Assembly: GCA_020052615.1 (NCBI GenBank)
Contig: JAGVOT010000061.1
Location: 21,629 to 85,628 of the forward strand
DNA length: 64,000 bases
Source of the DNA: Nitrospirota bacterium
GTDB lineage: Bacteria > Nitrospirota > UBA9217
Direction: 5' to 3'
In this document: one piece after another, positions 24,036 through 34,900 of the stretch
Numbering within the stretch: the stretch's first letter is position 1
Layout: the number at the start of each line of letters is the position of its first letter
Made by a program: the position numbers and the translations under genes
Notes under the pieces: model-generated
The model's input: only the letters and a program-made list of their open reading frames with translations
Database searches by the model: none
What the model was told of the DNA's origin: nothing

Positions 24036-25334
24036 TTAGAACTTGTAGCTCAGCACGCTCTGGATCGCATGAACGTCATCAGCAACGCCAGCAGCACTCT
24101 TGTAGGCGTCGCCGGTCATGAAGTAACCATAGTTGACATACCAGGAAACCTGGTCGGTGATGTTCGCGGTCACCCTCAGGTCGGCTTCGTTTCCGAGGTC
24201 GTCGGAAGCAGCGCCGCCGTTCAGGCTGACCTTCTCGTTGGCCGAAAGCATCCAGATGTCAGCATTCAGTGTGAACATCTTGCTGATCTTGTAAGCGGCG
24301 CCGAGGCCGATCGCCTGGGTGTTGGCGAAGCCCGTGTTCTTGGAGCCCGTAGCGCCGATCATCACGTACTCATACACCATCGTGTAGCGGGGGTCCTTGT
24401 CCAGGAAGGTCATAAACTGCTCGATCTCGTCTGCGCTGCCGTCTTTATCACCGGAGCCCGTTGCAAGGGTCGCATTGATGGTCAGGGGATCGATCGGTAC
24501 GGACGCCTGGAGCACGACCTGATTGCCTGAGAAGTCCACCTTGGGGGTGCCGGCACCGAACTCGATCTCACCCATCTGGAGGTCGACTTCGGCCTTGAGG
24601 TTCACCGGGCCGAGCTGGCCGGCGTAGTGCAGGCCGATGGTGTCCAGGGTCGTCTTGGTTGCGCCTATTCCGCCAAAGGCATTGTTCGTCCACGTGCCCC
24701 TGCGGTCATAGGCGCGGGCGATGAAGGCGCCGACAGTGTTCTTGTCGTCGATCTTGAAGACATCGAGAAGCGCATAGGCATCGGTGTCGTCGGCCAGGGA
24801 CGAATTGTTCTCCGAGGCCTTGATGTTCACGAAGGCCACGGTGTTCTTGCCGGGCAGGCCGACGAGCCATGCGTCGGAGCCGTACTTGGAGCTGCGGAGG
24901 AACCAGCCGTTGCCGAGCTGCAGGAACTGACGTCCGACCTTGATGTGGGCCGTGCCGATGCCGAGGCCGAAGTCGAGCCAGCCTTCGCGCATTGCAAAGG
25001 CGTTTGTCGACTTGGTCTCAAAACCGGGGTTCGGGCCTTCATTGGGAGGAGTAGTTACAGCACCAGTGCCGGCTTTGTCACCCCACTGATCCCAGTCTGT
25101 ATCAATCTGGATGCGACCCTTTGCGCCTTCGGTCTTCGCGTTCATGCCCATGCGGAGACGCGTGTAGGTGCTCTGGTAGTCGCCTGCGCCGGTCGTAGCA
25201 TCATTCCAGTCGTCGGTGTTCTTGAACGACCGCATCAGGAACTCGATGCTGCCATCCATGGTCACCTCGGCCATGGCAACGGAGCTGACCATGGTCAGTG
25301 CAAGTACTGCGAGTATCACCAAAAACTTCTTCAT
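24036..25334 (-). CDS. Outer-membrane porin-like protein
   Basis: 432 residues. Start at 25334, where AGGGAGG lies 7 bases upstream; the signal peptide is MKKFLVILAVLALTMVSSVA. The mature part opens VTMDGSIEFLMRSF and has many beta strands ending in a C-terminal Phe (QSVLSYKF), typical of general or alginate-export-type porins. Small-residue-rich loops and few aromatic girdles are as expected. It has a long leader with a promoter at 25682-25710 and a very strong terminator, so it is probably highly expressed. Confidence 0.87.
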   Translation of the reverse strand: MKKFLVILAVLALTMVSSVAMAEVTMDGSIEFLMRSFKNTDDWNDATTGAGDYQSTYTRLRMGMNAKTEGAKGRIQIDTDWDQWGDKAGTGAVTTPPNEGPNPGFETKSTNAFAMREGWLDFGLGIGTAHIKVGRQFLQLGNGWFLRSSKYGSDAWLVGLPGKNTVAFVNIKASENNSSLADDTDAYALLDVFKIDDKNTVGAFIARAYDRRGTWTNNAFGGIGATKTTLDTIGLHYAGQLGPVNLKAEVDLQMGEIEFGAGTPKVDFSGNQVVLQASVPIDPLTINATLATGSGDKDGSADEIEQFMTFLDKDPRYTMVYEYVMIGATGSKNTGFANTQAIGLGAAYKISKMFTLNADIWMLSANEKVSLNGGAASDDLGNEADLRVTANITDQVSWYVNYGYFMTGDAYKSAAGVADDVHAIQSVLSYKF

Positions 25335-25637
25335 CGTGTAACCTCCCTTATGTAGTGTTGCTCCTGTATGGAGCAGATTAAAAACCTTACGCATTGAAGC
25401 GATGATGCCTGCTGCTGGAATGTTAGAAAGCCGAGATCATCCCCCCTTTCGTATAAAGACTGGAGACAGGAAGACCTTGAACTGTTCTGAGGACAAAAGA
25501 CCGGCACGCTGCAGCCGCCCGAGAACCGGCGGAAGCCGCGTTGGATTTGAGGTGATGCGCTATGTGGTTCCCGATAGTGGATGTCATAGAAGAACAATGT
25601 TCAAGGAGCCACTATACATACTGCATAACAACTGGTA

Positions 25638-25665
25638 CGAAATACAGGTAGCGAAATACAGGTAG
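25638..25665. repeat. Tandem 14-mer x2
   Basis: CGAAATACAGGTAG occurs twice in direct succession without mismatch, just downstream of the porin promoter. Confidence 0.95.
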
Positions 25666-25681
25666 AGTAAAATTCTGGAAA

Positions 25682-25710
25682 AGAATAGCAAAATAGAAAG
25701 GTCAAGTCAA
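25682..25710 (-). promoter_or_regulatory. Sigma70-like promoter for the porin gene
   Basis: On the minus strand TTGACT (25710-25705), 17 bases, TATTCT (25687-25682). Confidence 0.55.
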
Positions 25711-25778
25711 GAAGTTTCTACCCGCCTTTTCGATGCAAAGTTGTAATTTTAGCGCTGTTTATTGCATAGTTAATTGAA

Positions 25779-27476
25779 TCACTTCCTTCGTCCTCGGGAG
25801 ATCTTTTCCTGTTCAGCGAGAAGCGATCGAAGATTGTTCCGCACGACCGCCCAGCCGGGCCGCAATCTGAGCGCCTCGCGGTACTGCTCGATCGCCTCGT
25901 CACGCCGGCCCGTGACGGCCAGGGCGTTGCCCAGATTGTTATAGGCCTCGGCATAGGCGGGCCGGATCCTGATGGCCTCGCGGTAGTGTTCGATAGCCTC
26001 CGGGTAGTTTCCCTGCCGGGCCAGCTCCACGGCAAGGTTGTTGTGCCCATAGGAGTTCCACGGCTGGATCCGGAGGGATTCCCGATAGTGAACGATGGCC
26101 TCTTCGGGAGAACCGCTCTCGGACAGGACGTTCCCCAGCATCCGGTGTGCCGGCCAGTTGTCGGACACCGCTGTGGTCGCATGACGAAGCAATGTGGGGT
26201 AATCGCGCCAATAGGACACTTGCGCGATCGCTGCGATCAGAAATACCAGCACGACCACCCCTGCCGTACCGGCGATGATCTTTTTCCGCAGCGCCGACGC
26301 GCTGGAAATGATGTCCTTACCAGCCCAGGCGATCATGATAAAGATACCGATCAGCGGAAGGTAGGTGTACCGGTCGGCCATGGCCTGTTTTCCGACCTGG
26401 ACCAGCCCGATCACCGGAACGAGCATGCCCGCATACCAGAACCAGCCGACCGCAAGGTAGGGCCGGCGAAACTGACGGATGACCACCAGCGTCACCGTGG
26501 CCAGCACTCCTGCGGACAAGGCGATCTTCCACCCCGAAAGATTGGAGCCCTGGTGGGGATAGATGAACGCCAGCGACCGGGGCCAGACCGTTTTTTCCAG
26601 GTATGCCGCGTAAGACACCAGGGCATTTGCCAGCCGCACCCCGAAGGGGAGGAGCTCGCGCTCCATCAGGTTCATCGCGCCTCCCTCACGCTGCGCGGCG
26701 ACCGTGATGACGGAGACAGCGGCCGCCATGAAAAGGAACGGCAGTTTTTCGAGCAGGAGTTTGGCCCAAGGGACAGGCCTCCCTGCGATCCCATCGGCAG
26801 GCAGGGCAAACGAGGTCCGGCCCAGCGGCCATACATCGAGCAGCAGCAGCACGAAGGGGACCGTCACCAGCATGGACTTGGACAGGAGGCCGAGGGCCAG
26901 GCACAGCGCGACGAGAAGATACGGGCCTGCTCCGCGCCGGCGTACATACCGCTCGTAGGAAAGGAGCACCAGCATGAAGAAGAGGCCCGACAGCACGTCC
27001 TTGCGCTCCGCCACCCAGGCAACGGACTCGACATGGAGGGGGTGGATTCCGAAGAGCGCCGCCACAAATGCGCCGGGCCAGACCGCGCCGGTCATCCGGA
27101 ACAATGCGAGAAAGAGCAGCGCCGTGGAGAGCGCGTGGATGAGCACATTGACGAGATGATGCCGGCCCGGCTCCATCCCGAAGAGGCTTACATCGAGCAT
27201 GTGAGACATCCAGGTGAGCGGCATCCAGTTACCCGCGTGAAAGGCCGTGATGGCCCACAGCATGCCCTCCCAGGAAAGCCCTGCCCGCACCTCGGGATTG
27301 TCCGTAACAAAGACCCCATCATCGTAGTCGATAAAGTCATGTCCGATGGTCTGGCCGTAGGGGAGGAATGCAAGCACGGCAAGAAGGAGCATTATCAGCA
27401 CGAGCTTCCGGCCGGGAACAGGGCCTTGTGTTTCAGATGATCCGATCGCTGGGCTCTTTTTCACAGGTTTTTTCAT
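25779..27476 (-). CDS. TMTC-like membrane protein with TPR tail (DUF1736-type glycosyltransferase)
   Basis: 565 residues. About ten membrane segments fill residues 27-430. The luminal/periplasmic loop FIDYDDGVFVTDNPEVR with the acidic pair, GNWMPLTWMSHMLD and HPLHVESVAWVAERKDVLS are hallmark motifs of TMTC-type O-mannosyltransferase-like proteins of the GT-C class. Three to four TPR units follow (about 440-550): for example WNSYGHNNLAVELARQGNYP and AYNNLGNALAVTGRRDEAIE. Such proteins are common in Deltaproteobacteria and Nitrospirota, with unproven substrates. No strong ribosome site. Confidence 0.85.
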   Translation of the reverse strand: MKKPVKKSPAIGSSETQGPVPGRKLVLIMLLLAVLAFLPYGQTIGHDFIDYDDGVFVTDNPEVRAGLSWEGMLWAITAFHAGNWMPLTWMSHMLDVSLFGMEPGRHHLVNVLIHALSTALLFLALFRMTGAVWPGAFVAALFGIHPLHVESVAWVAERKDVLSGLFFMLVLLSYERYVRRRGAGPYLLVALCLALGLLSKSMLVTVPFVLLLLDVWPLGRTSFALPADGIAGRPVPWAKLLLEKLPFLFMAAAVSVITVAAQREGGAMNLMERELLPFGVRLANALVSYAAYLEKTVWPRSLAFIYPHQGSNLSGWKIALSAGVLATVTLVVIRQFRRPYLAVGWFWYAGMLVPVIGLVQVGKQAMADRYTYLPLIGIFIMIAWAGKDIISSASALRKKIIAGTAGVVVLVFLIAAIAQVSYWRDYPTLLRHATTAVSDNWPAHRMLGNVLSESGSPEEAIVHYRESLRIQPWNSYGHNNLAVELARQGNYPEAIEHYREAIRIRPAYAEAYNNLGNALAVTGRRDEAIEQYREALRLRPGWAVVRNNLRSLLAEQEKISRGRRK

Positions 27477-27532
27477 GGAAATCGGCAGGTCCTCAAGTAT
27501 GCTGAATTGTGATGACCGTGGAAAGATACGTC

Positions 27533-27613
27533 ATCCCCGCGAAAGCGGGGATCCAGATTGCAGGAGATTCATGTGGTGAAAGACTGGATTCCCGATAGAA
27601 GCATTCGGGAATG
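27533..27613. repeat. Two REP-like palindromes
   Basis: 27533-27552 is ATCCCCGC-GAAA-GCGGGGAT; 27588-27613 has ATTCCCGA facing TCGGGAAT. Flanks CGTCAT and ATCCAG/ACTGG match those of the palindrome at 497-516. They fill the gap between two divergent genes. Confidence 0.8.
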
Positions 27614-27684
27614 ACGGAAAAGGGAGGGTTCCCGGGGCCTCTTTCCCCTTGCAACACCCTTTGCAGCGTGCTATAACCATAGCC

Positions 27685-28296
27685 ATGGCTGCCCCTACCC
27701 TTGAAGAACAGATCGCGATGGCCGGCCTCACCTACAGGAGACGCCACGATATTTCCTACCGCGCGGGCCTCATCGTGCAGGTGTTTGGCGCCGCGGTGCT
27801 CGCCGTGCTCTATCCGATGGCAAACCCATTCTACTCGGTCGGCATCATGCTTTTCAACGCAGGCGCGCTCCTGTCGGGGATATACCTGCTTGTGTGGATG
27901 TCATGGGTCAAGAAGATCATCATGGGTTCCATCCTCATCGGCATCCCCCTGCAGATCATCGGCCTCTACGCGCCCCCTCAGTATTCCGGAACCATCGTTC
28001 TCGCGGGGGTCGGGCTGGTCTGCGTCGGGGCCGGCGGCATGGTGGGAAAGGAAGCCTACTGCTTTGCCTACCGGGAAGGCTGGATGCTCCTGTGGCTCTA
28101 TCCCATCCTCATCATCGCCAATCTCCTGGGCAAGGAACACCCCATTTTCAACTCTCTCGGGTTTTCCGCTGTGTTCCTCCTGCTGCTGTCGCTGGTCGGC
28201 AAGAAGCTGAAACAGCCGCTGCTGTCGAAGTGCACGACGGACGTGTGCGTTCCGCCCACGGGATCGCAGACGGCAGACGACCAGACACCAGACTAA
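27685..28296 (+). CDS. DUF2301-family membrane protein
   Basis: 203 residues from the ATG at 27685. Six hydrophobic segments, with motifs ADPKEAYCFAY-like (GMVGKEAYCFAYREGW) and NLLGKEHPIFN, as in DUF2301 integral membrane proteins of unknown role. The final residues (QTADDQTPD) are encoded by a period-7 array (28266-28293), so the native C-terminus may have been shorter. The stop overlaps that of the convergent fragment by four bases. No ribosome site seen, so the start is uncertain. Confidence 0.75.
   Translation: MAAPTLEEQIAMAGLTYRRRHDISYRAGLIVQVFGAAVLAVLYPMANPFYSVGIMLFNAGALLSGIYLLVWMSWVKKIIMGSILIGIPLQIIGLYAPPQYSGTIVLAGVGLVCVGAGGMVGKEAYCFAYREGWMLLWLYPILIIANLLGKEHPIFNSLGFSAVFLLLLSLVGKKLKQPLLSKCTTDVCVPPTGSQTADDQTPD
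28266..28293. repeat. Heptamer array, GCAGACG x2 + ACCAGAC x2
   Basis: GCAGACG, GCAGACG, ACCAGAC, ACCAGAC with no spacer. Lies inside the last codons of the DUF2301 gene. Same unit type as 17100-17174. Confidence 0.85.
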
Positions 28297-28550
28297 AGCC
28301 CTTTGGAAAAGCCCGTAATCATTGCCGCTATCTCGTCTGCCTCCACAACGAGCCTCTCGACATCCTTTTCCACACAATAATTCAAGCGCGCAGCAATTTC
28401 CAGACACGACATAACCTCGTATGTCGAGCGACGTGATATATCAAGGAAGCGCTGAAACTCCTTAGCGCTGCGGCTTCCGCTTCCCTCCGCTATGTTCAGC
28501 GATATGGAAATTGCAGCCCTTCTTATCTGGCTTGTATGGAATGTCCCCAA
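28293..28550 (-). pseudogene. 5'-truncated four-helix-bundle (S23-type) protein
   Basis: About 85 residues, beginning TSQIRRAAISISLNIAEGSG, then EFQRFLDISRRSTYEVMSC, which is the core of the four-helix-bundle family once linked with 23S rRNA intervening sequences. Normal members are about 115-125 residues and have some 35 residues before TSQIRRA. Here that part is absent: upstream in frame there is only IVRIGTLGTFH and then a stop (TGA), and the sole possible start is a TTG without a ribosome site. Most likely a broken gene at the edge of an AT-richer region. Confidence 0.7.
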
Positions 28551-28571
28551 AGTGCCAATCCTGACTATACC

Positions 28572-28964
28572 TCAATTTCTATAACATAAATACCATGATA
28601 GGTAGGTATCTATCGATTCCGGGCCGGTAGCATAATAGTATCCGGTTTTAACTCTTGTGTAACCTGCAGGGCATGCACAAGTACCTTGACACAATGCTGG
28701 ACTCAGAGCGCTAGAGCAAGACTCTTGGTATCCTGATCCTAGGCAGTAACCATAAAGTCCTCCGCTAACATGCAGCGTAGAAGTGCAATTACTGCCGATG
28801 CAGAGGCCGGTGCCTTTCACATTTCCATTCACGTCTAGCTTTTGTGTTGGTGTGCTCGTCCCAACGCCTACATTCCCATTCACAATAAGGTCCCCATCAG
28901 CCGCATAGAGATTTGCTCCCATGAGCATAAATCCAAACACTAAAATCATAAGCATAGTTTTCAT
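28572..28964 (-). CDS. Small exported Cys-rich protein with a VGTSTPTQKLDVNG motif
   Basis: 130 residues from ATG 28964, with GGAGG seven bases upstream and a signal peptide (MKTMLMILVFGFMLMGANLY). The motif NVGVGTSTPTQKLDVNG is the beta-helical element seen ahead of peptidase-S74-type chaperones and in phage-tail-like and cell-surface proteins; here there is no S74 domain. About nine Cys lie in the C-terminal part (CIGSNC, CLGSGYQESC, CQGTCACPAG), suggesting disulfides. It follows the giant gene by 33 bases and is probably its operon partner. Confidence 0.75.
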   Translation of the reverse strand: MKTMLMILVFGFMLMGANLYAADGDLIVNGNVGVGTSTPTQKLDVNGNVKGTGLCIGSNCTSTLHVSGGLYGYCLGSGYQESCSSALSPALCQGTCACPAGYTRVKTGYYYATGPESIDTYLSWYLCYRN

Positions 28965-28997
28965 TTTAATTCCTCCTCTTTCGAATTCTTTCAATTA

Positions 28998-31900
28998 TTA
29001 TTGCAGCACAAAATTCTTAATAGTAACTCTTCCCGTGCTGGTTATTATCTCCCCTTTTACTGTCGTTGTTCCGGTACAGAGCGAGTAATCGGCATTGCAC
29101 CCACCATTCACTGTTACCGACTTCGATGGGCTCGAAAGCGCAGTGAGATTTTCAATGAGATTCAAGTTGCGGACCTGAATGGTCGCTCCGTCTGCAGCCG
29201 CATTGTAGGCTTCCTGGATCGTGCGGTACACGGTCGCGAAACCGAGTATCCTGACATACGGCTGAACGGTCACATATGCCGTTTTCGTCACCGTATTTGA
29301 GCCAGTGGCATTTGTCGCGGTTAACTTGACGTCGTAAGTTCCGACACCACTATATGTATGAGTCGGATTCTTTAAGGTGCTTGTATTCACGGAGGAAAGG
29401 CTGTCTCCGAAGTCCCATGACCAGCTTGTAGGATTCTCGGTCGTAAGGTCGGTAAAAGTTACGGCTGCCGATTGAACGGCGGTTGTTGGTGTTCCGCTGA
29501 AATTGGCCACAGGTAGCGCTGGGTTAAACAGCGCGGTTATCGTAGTATCCGCGGTCATTACAACGGTACAAGTTCCCGTCCCGGAGCAGCCTCCACCCGA
29601 CCAACCGGCAAATGTGGAACCGCTATTCGCAGAAGCCGTCAGCGTTGATACCAATCCCTGGATAATCGACTGCGAGCAGCTCGCACCGCAGTTAATGCCG
29701 GCAGGGCTACTGGTCACTATACCTGTGCCTCCGCCTGTTTTCGTCATGGTAAGAGTATAAGTATTCGAAAAAACAGCTTCGATCACATGGTCAGTTTTAA
29801 CATTGTCGAACGGATACGTGGGAACAGGACCTGCTGATACACCGTCCACACTAACGTTCGTGATTCGGTAGCCTGAATCCGGTGTCATAGTGAACATTTG
29901 GCTCGATCCGTACGGGACATTTACTCTGTTGGCGATCCAGTCGCCGAAGTTATGCATGCGATCAATTGAACTTCCTTCCCATGCGCCGTTGCCATTCATG
30001 TCCAGGTACCAGACATTCCCGCGCAGCACGCCGATCTTCATTCTTCCATCACCGTTCCAGTCGCCCGTTATCGGCAAGTCTCCCAGAACACCGAAGCTGT
30101 AGGAAACATCGCCGGCGTCCCATGCACCATTGCCATTCATGTCAAGGTACCAGGTCTTCCCGCGAAGTACGCCGATCTTGGTCGTGCCACTGCCATTCCA
30201 ATCTCCCGCAATGGGGATGTCTCCCGCAATGCCGAAACGAGAACTGGCATCGCCCGCGCCCCAAGCTCCGTTGCCATTCGTATCCAAATACCACCAGCCG
30301 GACCTGAACACCCCTATTTCGGTCCTGCCATCGCCATTCCAATCTCCCGTAACGGGAACATCACCTGGAATACCGAATGAGTCCTGACGGTCTGTCGTCG
30401 GACCGTCCCATGCGCCGTTGCCGTTATAGTCGATATACCATGTTCCATCACGAAATACGCTTAGTTTGGATGTCCCGTTTCCAATCCAGTCGCCCGCCAC
30501 GGGAATGGCACCTGCCTGACCAACTCCGAAGGAATATTGGCGATCTGCCGTCGGGCCGTCCCATGCATTGTTGCCGTTTTGGTCGACATACCACGTCCCA
30601 TCGTGATAAACGCCAATGCTGGGGGGCAGGCTTCCATTCCACTTGCCGATGATGCGATCGACATGCCCCACCGGCGATATCGTTCCGCCAGAACCGGCCT
30701 TAACGGTGATTGCGTATGCAGACTTGGCGAATTTCGCTTCGATCGTATGGTTCGTCGTTACGTTAAGGAATGAGTAAGCGCTTACGGCACCCACCGACAC
30801 GCTGTCGACAAGCACGTCGGTAATAAGGTAATTCTGGTCCGGACTAATGCTATATGTCACATCTTTCCCTTGAGCCACAGTCACGGTACCCAGGGGAGTT
30901 ATGCTGCCACCGAAGCCCGCGGTTGAAATGATGACATAAACACTGCCGGGATGGCCCGTGACCAGTTCAATATTACCAATCGTGACGGTCCCGGAAGACG
31001 TTGTCAGCGATCCCTGGAGGGTTGAGTTCCCGACCTTCTGCGCATACCCGCATGCATATCCACCATTTATGGTGGTGGTAATCGGTAGATTAGCATTAAG
31101 ATCCTCAATAAAATTCACCGCCAAAGCTTCGATGACGTCCTGGTCTCTTGCATCATTATATGCCGAATTCATCGTTGGATAGTAGAGCAATGTGGCGCCA
31201 TTACTCCTGTTGATCCGAACAGGAGAATTGGGACAAGGCAGGACCGTGATGTAATTGGAGATTGTCTTTGAATCAGAACCATAGGCATTTGAGACAGTAA
31301 GCGATACAGTAAAGGTCCCGACGCTCACAAAGGTATGCACCGGGTTTTCCTGCGCAGATGTCGTGTAGATAGTACCATCACCAAAATTCCACGTCCTTGT
31401 TCCCGTCACGTGCAACGAGAGATCGGTAAAGATGATCGGAACAAATGGCATGACTCCTACAGTCGTCGGAGAAGCAATGAAGTTTGCGGTAGGAAGATAG
31501 TTGAACGCCGCGGTCACGGTCTTATCGGTGTCTAAAACAACTGTACATGGGCCAGTGCCGCTGCAGGCACCAGACCAGCCGGAGAATATCATCTTAGCCG
31601 AGTCTGGAACAGCATTTAGAGTCACCGATGAACCCGTTTCATACGCTGCCGCACATTCGGCTCCGCAATTTATACTGGGAGGACTACTGGTCACGAGTCC
31701 TGATGCATCACCCGCTTTGATCACAGTAAGTCTGCGTCCCGACACAGCCGAGACTGGTATGTTCAGTACCGGCGTATCGGGATCATTTGACGTGATGCTG
31801 AGTGATGCGCTCTTGATGCCAGTATATAGTGAAATGAATATTGATGTAATTGAGCATGACTGGCCAACTTCAAGGGTTGAACAGTTATTTGCCTGCAGGA

Positions 31901-34900
31901 ACTCACCTGCATTATTTCCAGTAATTCCTATAGCACTTATCATAAGTGGCGATGTGCCAGAGTTTTTCACCGCAACTAGTTTCTGAACCGATGCTCCGAT
32001 ATTCGCGCTACCAAAGTCAAGCGAAGAAGGCCTCGGCGATAAGACTGGCCTGCATTCTTCGCTAAAGGTCACAGTAGTTTCAACTGGCGTTACTCCGGAA
32101 GGCTTCGCCGTCACTGAACTACTTGACGCATCCACCCAAAGATCTCCAGCAACAAGACTCGACGCCCCACTCTTCAAGTTAGAATCTGCCAAAACGGAAC
32201 AAGAGATAATGCCGCCATCACCGTTCAGCTTCAATATCCAGGCGTCACCATCTTTTGCACCTGCCGAGACATACCCTCCATCAGAAGTTTCATGTAAAGC
32301 AGAAATACTAGCACTCACATTACCTAACTTTTGCCATTCAATGATTCCATTCGATGATAATTTCGCGATCCAGGGGCCATGAAAATTCCAAATGCCGCGA
32401 GCGACATACTTATTATCTTTTGTCTGCTCAACCGCATCTACAAATAATTCTTGTCCTTGACCGTATGTCTGTTGCCACTCAATGGCTCCGCTATTTGATA
32501 TTTTCATAATCCAGCCACTGAGATAACCTGACTGATATTGATATGATGTACCTGCAACTATGTAACCACTTGGGATGCCATTAATTATTACTTGCTTAAC
32601 ACTCTTTGCAATTGAAGAGTCATCCTGATGATATTTTTTCGACCATAAGACTGCGCCGTTACTGTCAAGTTTTATGACAAACGCATCATCCCATATAGTT
32701 GGATTATTATAATCGGTATAGTCCCAGAAATGTGCAGAACCGGATATTATGCATCCTCCATCGGTCGGCGTATAATGCATGGAATAGAGCATTAATGAAG
32801 CATGCTGGTGGTAATTCGCATACAACCTACTACCTTCTATATACTTCTGCCACATCAAACTGCCGGTTCTGGACAGCTTAAATACCCATGGCCTATATAC
32901 AAAGGTTGGGCTGGTGGTAGATCCCATAACAAGATAATCTCCGTCTATTGTTTCCTCGATGATGTTAGCTCTGTCAGAGTTACCACTACCGTACGTATAT
33001 AGCCATTCGACATCCCCATGCATATTTAGTTTTACTAACAAAACATCACTACCGCCGGAACTGAAAGAATTAGATGTGCCTGCAACAATATATCCATCCA
33101 TTTGTCCATCATGGCTTGTTACCTGAATCGAGGATGCATTATCGTTTTTTTCACCTCCGTAAGCCTTCTGCCACTCAACATTTCCATTTCTATCAAGTTT
33201 CATGACCCAAACATCTGTGCCGCCTGCACCAAACGATGTCGTCGTTCCCGCCATAATAAAGCCGCCATCGGGCGTTTGCTTTATGGCTTGAGAGCTTTCG
33301 ACGCTACCACCACCATAAGTCCTTGCCCACGAGGAAACTCCAAATGAAGCCATCACAGTTTTATCAGAATCCATCGTAATATTGCAGGTCGTCGACATTC
33401 CGGTACATGCACCGGACCAACCCGTAAAAGGAGAACCTGTGGTTGCATGAGCCGTTAAAGACACCGCTGTGCCGGAAATATATGTCTCCATGCAGTTGGA
33501 ACTGCAATTTATCCCACCATTATCGCTTGTTACAGTTCCAGTCGTGCCAGATTTTACAACTGATAACGTATAGGTGTTTGAAAATCGCGCTTCAATCGTG
33601 TGCTCTGTCGTTATATTCTTAAACGTATATGAAGTAATCGTTCCCATTGAATATGCGCCATCTACCAACACGTCAGTTATATGATAGCCGGCAGACGGTA
33701 TAATAGTAAATGTCTGATCTAATCCGTAATTGACTGTGATTTCTCCCGGCGGATTGATAACACCGCCGCCTCCCGCACCTACCGAAGCCGTAATCCTATG
33801 GGCGGCTGCATTCGAAAAGACTGCCTGGATGGTATGATTTGCCGTTATGTTGTTAAAGGGATATTGAGTCGGTGCGCCTACGGACTTGCCGTCAACGCGA
33901 ACGTCTGCAACATAGTAGCCAACTGCTGGGATTATAGAATAGCTCTGGTTTGCGCCATATTCGAACGTGCTCGTGTCGGATGGGCTAATACTTCCACAGC
34001 TCCCCGCAGTCGCAGTGATTGTATAGCTGGTCGGAGAGAACCTCGCTTCGATGGTATGATCTGACCATACGCGATCAAACGTGATTGTAGGAAGCGCACC
34101 AGCGGATACTCCATCCACGAGTACATCCGTAATGTGATACCCCGGGGCAGGGATTACAGTAAATGTCTTGCCCGTTCCCGCGATTGCGATCGTTCTTCCT
34201 GACGGCGAGATCGCGCCGCCGGTTCCCGCAGTGGCAGTAATGGCATGGGTAACATAGTTCTTCACTAAAATATAGTTTGCCTTGCTTTCGACAGGGCTCG
34301 AACCGAGAGCATTAGTTACCGAGAGCGTAACTGTGTAATCACCTGCGGTATAGTATGTGTGTGTCGGATTTTTCGCGCTGCTGGTATAGCCATCCCCAAA
34401 GTTCCATGTCCATGACGTGGGACTGCCTACCGATAGATCGGCAAAAGATACCGTAAGCGGGAAGGCACCTGATCTAATATTTGCTGAAAAATCCGCAACA
34501 GGAGGTGTGAGGTTGAACATTGCGGTTACTGTCGTATCGGCATTCTGGGTAAGTGTGCATTCCCGAATACCGCTGCATGCCGTCCCCGACCAGCCGGCAA
34601 AGACAGAGTTTGCATCCGGTTCGGCCGTTAAGGTTATCTGTGAACCAGAAACATAATATTCTGTGCAGTCTGTACCACAATTTATCCCGGCAGGATTGCT
34701 TGTGATAATACCAACTCCTGTCCCCGATCTTGCTATGTTCAAAGCATGCCCGCTCTTACCGCTTAAATAAACATATTGTATTGGCGTATTAATATCGTTA
34801 GAAGAAATACTAAGTGTCGCACTCTTAGAACCGAGAGAAATCGGATTAAATGTCACGTTAATTGAGCAGAAACTGCCTGCTGCTATTGTTGAGCAATTAT

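Larger units (their letters stand above)
25335..25778. other. Intergenic region upstream of the porin gene
   Basis: Holds a promoter (25682-25710), a tandem 14-bp repeat (25638-25665) and, near the gene, a short hairpin (CTCC/GGAG around 25353-25366). If the promoter is the one used, the leader is about 340 bases. No gene seen. Confidence 0.5.

Noticed and set aside
25986..27440. A 484-codon plus-strand frame
   Set aside because: Antisense to the TMTC-like gene; composition is that of a GC-rich shadow frame.
29950..30645. A possible CRISPR array because of regular repeats
   Set aside because: The repeats are in frame, encode WYxDxNGNGAW blocks and lack unique spacers.
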